Shown: in pieces, positions 35,252 to 39,178 of the stretch
How the letters are laid out: every line of letters begins with the position of its first letter
Numbering within the stretch: the stretch's first letter is position 1
Assembly (NCBI GenBank): GCA_035552395.1
Contig: DASZLL010000063.1
Location: 1 to 39,178, forward strand
Direction: 5' to 3'
From: Bog-473 sp035552395
GTDB lineage: Bacteria; Actinomycetota; Acidimicrobiia; Acidimicrobiales; RAAP-2
Length of the DNA stretch: 39,178 bases
The notes under the pieces: generated by a model
Database searches by the model: none
Told to the model about the DNA's origin: nothing
Seen by the model: the letters and a program-made list of their open reading frames with translations, nothing else
Position numbers and translations under genes: made by a program

Positions 35252-35257
35252 ACTCTA
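35252..35257 (-). promoter_or_regulatory. Probable leaderless -10 box of the kinase gene
   Basis: On the minus strand TAGAGT is followed after six bases by the GTG start of the kinase. It lies in the 132-bp region shared with the precursor, so both genes could be controlled from one regulatory segment. Confidence 0.5.
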
Positions 35258-35310
35258 TGCACGCACTGGGTAACAAAAGCGCAAGGGTTGAGCGCCCGTT
35301 GCGTTTCCCA

Positions 35311-35340
35311 TTGCAATGCAGGTGAAAGCACCTGTATTCT
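35311..35340 (+). promoter_or_regulatory. Candidate promoter of the lasso precursor
   Basis: TTGCAA (35311-35316) and TATTCT (35335-35340) are separated by 18 bases and precede the precursor start by 37 bases, leaving a short leader with a Shine-Dalgarno. The -35 box is inside the perfect palindrome CATTGCAATG (35309-35318). It is the only classical two-box promoter I can pick out in the cluster. Confidence 0.55.
35319..35334. promoter_or_regulatory. Inverted repeat inside the promoter spacer, candidate operator
   Basis: CAGGTG (35319-35324) and CACCTG (35329-35334) form a perfect inverted repeat around AAAG, exactly filling most of the spacer between the -35 and -10 boxes. A repressor or a MerR-type activator could act here. 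No regulator gene is recognised in the cluster. Confidence 0.5.
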
Positions 35341-35362
35341 GCGGTCAGGCGAAATACACCCG

Positions 35363-35369
35363 AAAGGAG
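35363..35369 (+). promoter_or_regulatory. Strong ribosome binding site deciding the precursor start
   Basis: AAAGGAG lies eight bases before GTG 35378. This selects the GTG over the ATG four codons downstream and suggests the precursor is translated much more strongly than the mostly SD-less tailoring genes. Confidence 0.75.
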
Positions 35370-35377
35370 CTTCACCA

Positions 35378-35533
35378 GTGGCGGACCAGATGGCGGAAGA
35401 GTACGAGGCCCCGACGCTTACCAAGCTCGGGACGCTCTCGGAACTGACGATGGGCGGTAGTGGCATCCTGCACGGCGACGTTCTCCTTGGCATCGGGTCG
35501 CTGCTCAACATCGGCGTGAAGATCGGCCTCTGA
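35378..35533 (+). CDS. Lasso peptide precursor (A)
   Basis: A 51-aa precursor. The leader (residues 1-25) carries YEAPTLTKLG and SELTM. Counting back from Gly26, Tyr is at -17, Pro at -14, Leu at -12 and Thr at -2, the positions used for recognition element binding and B2 cleavage in characterised systems such as fusilassin. The core is residues 26-51. Gly1 and Asp9 (GGSGILHGD) predict a nine-residue macrolactam ring. The remaining 17 residues are mostly Leu, Ile, Val and Gly, include one Ser, one Asn and one Lys, and end KIGL. No aromatic residue or Arg is present in the tail. It has its own promoter, RBS and a strong terminator. Confidence 0.92.
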   Translation: MADQMAEEYEAPTLTKLGTLSELTMGGSGILHGDVLLGIGSLLNIGVKIGL

Positions 35534-35542
35534 GGCAGGGGC

Positions 35543-35570
35543 ACCGCCGGTTGCAGAACCGGCGGTTTTT
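35543..35570 (+). terminator. Strong intrinsic terminator of the lasso precursor
   Basis: ACCGCCGGTT (35543-35552) pairs perfectly with AACCGGCGGT (35557-35566) around GCAG, followed by further T residues to give TTTTT (35566-35570). It starts nine bases after the precursor stop and is the clearest intrinsic terminator in the window. It makes the precursor a monocistronic transcript. Confidence 0.9.
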
Positions 35571-35643
35571 GCAAACGTTTCTCGTTGACCGGCTCGCCTC
35601 GTGCGGGCCGGTTGGCAATTCGGCGGACGTTTCCGCCGCCCTG

Positions 35644-37470
35644 CTACGCCGATGCAGCGAACTGCGCGGTGTACAGCTCGAAATACCGGCCGCGCCGGGC
35701 CAGGAGCTCGTCGTGCGTGCCGCGCTCGACGATGCGCCCGTGGTCGAGCACCAGGATCTGGTCCGCCCGCCGGATCGTGGAGAGCCGGTGGGCGATGACC
35801 AGGCACGTGCGCCCGGCGAGGGCCGCCTCGAGGGCGCGTTGGACGGCCTGTTCGGTGGCCGTGTCCAACGAGGCGGTGGCCTCGTCCAAGACGACGACCG
35901 AGGGGGTGCCCAGCATCATGCGGGCCAGGGCCAGGCGCTGCTTCTCCCCACCCGACAGGCGGAAGCCACGGTCGCCGACGACGGTGTCGAGGCCTTCGGG
36001 TAGCCGGTCGACCGTCGAGAGCAGTTGGGCCTCTCCCAGCACGCGTCGGAGGTCTTCGTCCGACGCGTTAGGCCGGGCGTAGCGCAGGTTGGCCCGGATG
36101 GTGTCGTGGAAGAGGTGGACGTCCTGGGTCACCATGCCGATGTAGTCCTGGAGCGAGCGCGACGTCGCGTCGCGCACGTCGACGCCGTTGATGGAGACGG
36201 TGCCCGATGAGACGTCGTACAGGCGGCGGATGAGGTAGCTGATGGTGGACTTGCCGGCTCCGGTGTGCCCGAGGAGCGCGACCAGTTGGCCCGGTGCGAT
36301 GGCGAAGGACACGTCGGTCAGGACCGCCGTCGTTGGCTCGGTCTCGCCCGTGGCCCCGTTCTCGAGCGAGGGGATCGAGTTGCCCTCACGCCCGGGGTAG
36401 GCGAAGTCGACGTTGTCGACCAGCACCGTGGCCGGTCCGGGCGGGATGTCAATGGCGCCGGGGCGCTCGCTGAGCCCGACGGGAACGTCGAGCACCTCGA
36501 AGAGCCGCTCGAAGGACACCAGCGCGTTCACGACGTCGACCGGCAAGCCTCCCAGCGAGATCAACGGGCCGTAGATCCGCCCCAGGTAGGTGGCCAGGGC
36601 CACCACCGTGCCGGCCTTGATCGTGCCGTTGGCCGCCAGGATCCCGCCCCACCCGAAGATGAGCGCGGTGACCAGGCCCGACACCACGAGCAAAATGGCC
36701 GAGAAGCTGCGCGCGTAGACCGCCATCTTCACCTGGACGTCGCGGACCTCGCCCGAGAGCCGGTCGAACTTCCGTGCCTCTTCGTGCCGACGTCCGAAGA
36801 GCGTCACCAGCAGTGCGCCGCCGACGTTGAAGCGCTCGCTCATGTGCGTGCTCATGTTCGAGAGCGCCTGCAGGTTGGCCCACGACAGGCCCGCCACCCG
36901 CGTGCGGGCAAACCGCACGATCAGGCCCCCGACGGGCAGCGCCACCAGGGTCAAGAGGGCAAACGGCCAGGAGAGGACGAACATGACGACGAACGACACC
37001 ACCAGGATGAGCCCGTTGCTGACGACGACCGATGTCAGGTCGGTGAAGGCCTGCTGCGCCCCGGCGACGTCGTTGTCGAGGCGACTCATCAGGGCGCCGG
37101 TCGGGGTGCGGGTGAAGAACGCGAGCGGGAGTTTCTGGATGTGCTGGTACACCGTCGAGCGCAGGTCGAAGGTGATCCCCTGCCCGATCCGAGCCGAGAG
37201 AAAGACGCTCGTCACCCCCAGCACCTGGTCCACCACCGCCACCCCGGCGAGCCCGATGGCCAGGCCGACGATCTGGCCATGGTTCTTGGCGACGATGGCG
37301 TCGACGATGAGCCCGAAGAGCAAGGGGACCGACGCGGCGAGCAGCGCGTCGAGGACGACGACGCTCAAGAGGAAACCGAGACGTCCCCGGTAGGGCCGGG
37401 CGAAGCGCACCGCCCGCTTCGCCGTGCCGCGCGCCACGCCGTGCTGCAGCATCGGTGGCAGGTGCAACAT
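35644..37470 (-). CDS. ABC transporter with fused permease and ATPase (probable lasso exporter D)
   Basis: A type IV ABC exporter half-transporter of 608 aa. Six membrane helices lie in the first 320 residues (LGFLLSVVVLDALLAASVPL onward), with FDLRSTVYQHIQKLPLAFF coupling helices. The ATPase has Walker A GHTGAGKST, signature LSGGEKQRLALARM, Walker B VVVLDEATASLD and H-loop VIAHRLSTI. An insertion of about 20 residues (around NSIPSLENGATGETEP) sits between the A-loop strand DFAYPGREG and VLTDVSF. ATG 37470 is chosen because the family match starts there; GTG 37539 would add 23 residues. It is convergent to the precursor. Export of the mature peptide, and self-immunity, follow from position only. 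Confidence 0.85.
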   Translation of the reverse strand: MLHLPPMLQHGVARGTAKRAVRFARPYRGRLGFLLSVVVLDALLAASVPLLFGLIVDAIVAKNHGQIVGLAIGLAGVAVVDQVLGVTSVFLSARIGQGITFDLRSTVYQHIQKLPLAFFTRTPTGALMSRLDNDVAGAQQAFTDLTSVVVSNGLILVVSFVVMFVLSWPFALLTLVALPVGGLIVRFARTRVAGLSWANLQALSNMSTHMSERFNVGGALLVTLFGRRHEEARKFDRLSGEVRDVQVKMAVYARSFSAILLVVSGLVTALIFGWGGILAANGTIKAGTVVALATYLGRIYGPLISLGGLPVDVVNALVSFERLFEVLDVPVGLSERPGAIDIPPGPATVLVDNVDFAYPGREGNSIPSLENGATGETEPTTAVLTDVSFAIAPGQLVALLGHTGAGKSTISYLIRRLYDVSSGTVSINGVDVRDATSRSLQDYIGMVTQDVHLFHDTIRANLRYARPNASDEDLRRVLGEAQLLSTVDRLPEGLDTVVGDRGFRLSGGEKQRLALARMMLGTPSVVVLDEATASLDTATEQAVQRALEAALAGRTCLVIAHRLSTIRRADQILVLDHGRIVERGTHDELLARRGRYFELYTAQFAASA

Positions 37471-37561
37471 CTTCACCAGGGACGTCCCGCGCGTCGGCTT
37501 CTCACGATGGGCCAACGATAGGGCGGCCCGTCGCGGCACCCTTGTCTTTACCAGGGGCGAC

Positions 37562-38185
37562 TCAGGAGGTGCCGGGCAAGGAGAGGCCGAGCCCGTAGCC
37601 GGCCAGGAACACCCCGGCCTCCTGGTGCCGCGGGTACCCGCCGGCCAGCCGGTGGAAGGCGGGGGAGTGGTCGGGATGCGTGAGGTGGGCCAGCTCGTGG
37701 ACGAGGACCGAGTCAAGGACCCAATCGGGCACCACGCGTAACCGGTGCGAGACCCGGATGTCGCCTGAGTAATACGAACACGAGCCCCAGCGCGCGCTCT
37801 GGTTGGTCACCCAGCGCACCGAGGCGGGCCGCGTCCCGATGAGGTAGCGCTCGCTCAGGGTGATGGCACGGGCCAAGAGGTCGTGGTCGCCGAGTTTCGA
37901 CGGCAGCCGGTGCCGGGTCATCAGCCGCTCGACGAGCCAGTCGATGGTGGACTGGCGGGACTCCACGTCGAGATGCGCGGGCAGCGACACCACGATGCGG
38001 TCGCCTTCCCACCGTGCCTCCGACGTCTTCTTCCGTCGCGCGCTGATGCGGACCTCCACCCGCGGGCCCGTGTCCGGCGCGGCCTCGGGCTCGACGAGGG
38101 CCGCCGGCCCGAGCGTCCCCCCGGGCACCCGGAGCTCCGGGTCGAGTTCTTCGCCATCGAAGCGGGAGACGTCGAAGAGGGTCAC
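37562..38185 (-). CDS. YgjP-like (M48-type) metallopeptidase
   Basis: A 207-aa protein of the YgjP/DUF45 family. The zinc motif is HELAHLTHPDHSPAFHRL near residue 167, and the family segment NQSARWGSCSYYSGDIRVSHRL precedes it. The N-terminal part is a beta-rich domain (VRISARRKKTSEARWEGDRI). These proteins look like zinc proteases related to SprT; substrates are unknown. GTG 38185 is preferred over an ATG 13 codons upstream because CACAAT lies six bases before it. The gene ends 91 bp before the ABC transporter start on the same strand. Unlikely to be part of the lasso system, although a link cannot be excluded. Confidence 0.82.
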   Translation of the reverse strand: MTLFDVSRFDGEELDPELRVPGGTLGPAALVEPEAAPDTGPRVEVRISARRKKTSEARWEGDRIVVSLPAHLDVESRQSTIDWLVERLMTRHRLPSKLGDHDLLARAITLSERYLIGTRPASVRWVTNQSARWGSCSYYSGDIRVSHRLRVVPDWVLDSVLVHELAHLTHPDHSPAFHRLAGGYPRHQEAGVFLAGYGLGLSLPGTS

Positions 38186-38299
38186 CCCGGCATTGTGGCG
38201 GATTCGTGTGACCGTGCAGCGCATGCCTGATCAGCGTCGCTGCAGCGGGGAATGCAGCCCCCTTCGGGTGTCTGCCTAGGTCGTCGACTCCGTGGCCAA

Positions 38300-38842
38300 T
38301 TAGTTCGCCAAGAGGTTGCTGGGATCACGCAGCACCACGGTGCTGGCGATGTGGTCGGCCAGGCACTTTCGCTCCCGTCCCGTCACCATCAGGACGAACG
38401 ACAGCAGCTCGGTGATGATGCTCAGGATCCCGGTGACGATGCCGCCGACGATCTCTCGCAGCGCCATCCGCCAAAAGCCGGCGTGGCGCCCGGTCTCGGG
38501 CTGCCAGGTCCGCATGCCCAGCACCTGTTGGGTGGGCGTTTGCCCCCGGGGCCAGATGATCAGACCCCAGATCACGTAGCCAATACCGAGCGTGACGAGG
38601 GCCAGGGGAATCGCCAAGAACCATGAGCCGATGCGCCGGCCGATGGGGGCCAGTGCGGTGCCATCCGGCAGGTTGAGTCCGCTGACCGGATCGAAGTACA
38701 TGCCGCTGGGCGGCGCGACCCCCGCCGGTGCCGCCGGTGGCGGTCCGTACCCGGGGGGCGGAGGCGAAGGGGGTGGAGGGGGAGGCGGAGGAGGCGCTGC
38801 CGCCGTTGGCTCGCCTGCGGGCGTGGGAGGAAGGTCGGTCAT
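38300..38842 (-). CDS. RDD-family membrane protein with polyproline N-terminus
   Basis: A 180-aa protein. Residues 1-50 are almost only Pro, Ala and Gly, including a run of nine prolines. The rest contains GRRIGSWFLAIPLALVTLG, YVIWGLIIW, RGQTPTQQVLGMRTW and REIVGGIVTGILSIITELLS, the pattern of RDD proteins with three or so membrane helices. GRERKCLADHIASTVVL near the end is typical of the family. Function is unknown; transport or membrane homeostasis is suggested for some members. Translation of the proline run would need EF-P. The 114-bp gap to the YgjP start (38186-38299) contains only a weak inverted repeat at 38239-38258. Confidence 0.8.
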   Translation of the reverse strand: MTDLPPTPAGEPTAAAPPPPPPPPPSPPPPGYGPPPAAPAGVAPPSGMYFDPVSGLNLPDGTALAPIGRRIGSWFLAIPLALVTLGIGYVIWGLIIWPRGQTPTQQVLGMRTWQPETGRHAGFWRMALREIVGGIVTGILSIITELLSFVLMVTGRERKCLADHIASTVVLRDPSNLLAN

Positions 38843-38965
38843 GGATGCCCCTGTCTCGATTCCTCCGCGGGACAGTAGCCCGCAGGCACCCCGATTGCCC
38901 CGAGAACGGGCAAAGGGCGCTGAACACCGGCCAGGCCGCACGCCCCCCGGCCCACCCCAGCCTGT

Positions 38966-39178
38966 TCAGCCGAGCACGAGCTCGGCCATCGTCCGCAGCG
39001 TGTCGAGGTTCCCGTTGACGAGCATCGTGGTGGCGCGCGACTCGCGCCACGCCTCGAGGTCGTCGCGGATCTTCTCCACCGGCCCGACGAGTGCGATGTC
39101 CTCCACCATCGAGGTGGGCACGGCCGCCGCCGCGTCGTCCTTGCGCCCGTCCAAATAGGCGTCCTGGATCTTGTGCGC
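38966..39178 (-). CDS. LLM-class (F420-dependent) oxidoreductase, C-terminal fragment at window edge
   Basis: The reading frame is open at the right edge, so the visible 70 residues are the C-terminus of a longer protein. The segment MVEDIALVGPVEKIRDDLEAWRES with TTMLVNGNLDTLRTMAELV is the usual ending of luciferase-like monooxygenase family enzymes that use F420 or flavin in actinobacteria. F420 use fits the cofD/cofE genes in this window but is not shown by the fragment. The 123-bp gap to the RDD start (38843-38965) holds no recognisable element. Confidence 0.75.
   Translation of the reverse strand, partial: AHKIQDAYLDGRKDDAAAAVPTSMVEDIALVGPVEKIRDDLEAWRESRATTMLVNGNLDTLRTMAELVLG

Noticed and set aside
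35378..35533. Reading the precursor as a double-glycine bacteriocin or lanthipeptide
   Set aside because: There is no Cys and no lanthionine synthase. The YxxPxL and LT signals plus B1, B2 and cyclase genes identify a lasso precursor; the GG at the core start is incidental.
37539..37716. Longer N-terminus for the ABC transporter, reaching upstream of 37539
   Set aside because: It would run into the YgjP coding region and reads as a low-complexity Pro/Ser/Thr stretch without homology.
38239..38258. GCTGCA/TGCAGC inverted repeat downstream of the RDD gene as a terminator
   Set aside because: Short stem, eight-base loop and no T tract on the relevant strand.

Overview
The window looks like a chromosomal segment of a high-GC actinobacterium. 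The pointers are very high GC throughout, coenzyme F420 biosynthesis genes (cofD, cofE) plus the end of a probable F420-dependent LLM oxidoreductase, a DUF5719 protein, paired acyl-CoA dehydrogenases behind a site matching the KstR operator consensus, and several genes whose start codon lies 6-8 nt after a -10-like hexamer (leaderless layout). The class Acidimicrobiia is my best guess from gene content and style. That placement is an inference, not something the sequence proves.

Layout. 1-3646: the end of a BTAD regulator, a membrane-anchored Thr-rich protein, a mannose-1-phosphate guanylyltransferase-like enzyme and a sugar-nucleotide epimerase. 3654-5319 (minus): cofE and cofD. 5384-7869: an acyl-CoA synthetase and a short-chain dehydrogenase. 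7866-12207: three tandem GT4 glycosyltransferases, the first apparently starting at CTG, and a GDP-6-deoxy-mannose reductase-like enzyme. 12244-17517: a small unknown protein, a 1095-residue GT2/membrane protein behind two mutually exclusive hairpins, and DUF5719. 17521-21573 (minus): a DUF4349 membrane protein, an ECF sigma factor and FtsH. 21675-25435: a CPBP protease, phosphomannomutase, a Trm112-like protein and a degenerate SIS isomerase. 25515-27699: DUF445 and Abi-alpha proteins. 27738-31534: a thiolase and two acyl-CoA dehydrogenases around a KstR-like operator. 31604-37470: a lasso peptide (RiPP) gene cluster. 37562-39178 (minus): a YgjP-like metalloprotease, an RDD membrane protein and an LLM oxidoreductase fragment.

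Most of the window makes sugar nucleotides and surface glycans. Phosphomannomutase and the guanylyltransferase would supply GDP-mannose, the reductase and epimerase would diversify sugars, and the GT4 and GT2 enzymes would polymerise or transfer them. The gene mix (guanylyltransferase, cofD/cofE, phosphomannomutase, SIS) recalls the conserved locus of Mycobacterium and Streptomyces, here rearranged.

The most notable system is the lasso peptide cluster. It holds a nucleotidyltransferase, a PqqD-type leader-recognition protein (B1), a transglutaminase-like leader peptidase (B2), a short cyclase without the N-terminal glutaminase-like domain, an HPr-kinase-like tailoring kinase, a 51-residue precursor and an ABC exporter. 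The precursor has the Y(-17)/P(-14)/L(-12)/T(-2) leader signature and a predicted Gly1-Asp9 ring. Its 17-residue tail is hydrophobic, Gly-rich and free of aromatic residues, and it lacks the C-terminal Ser that the paeninodin-type kinase modifies.
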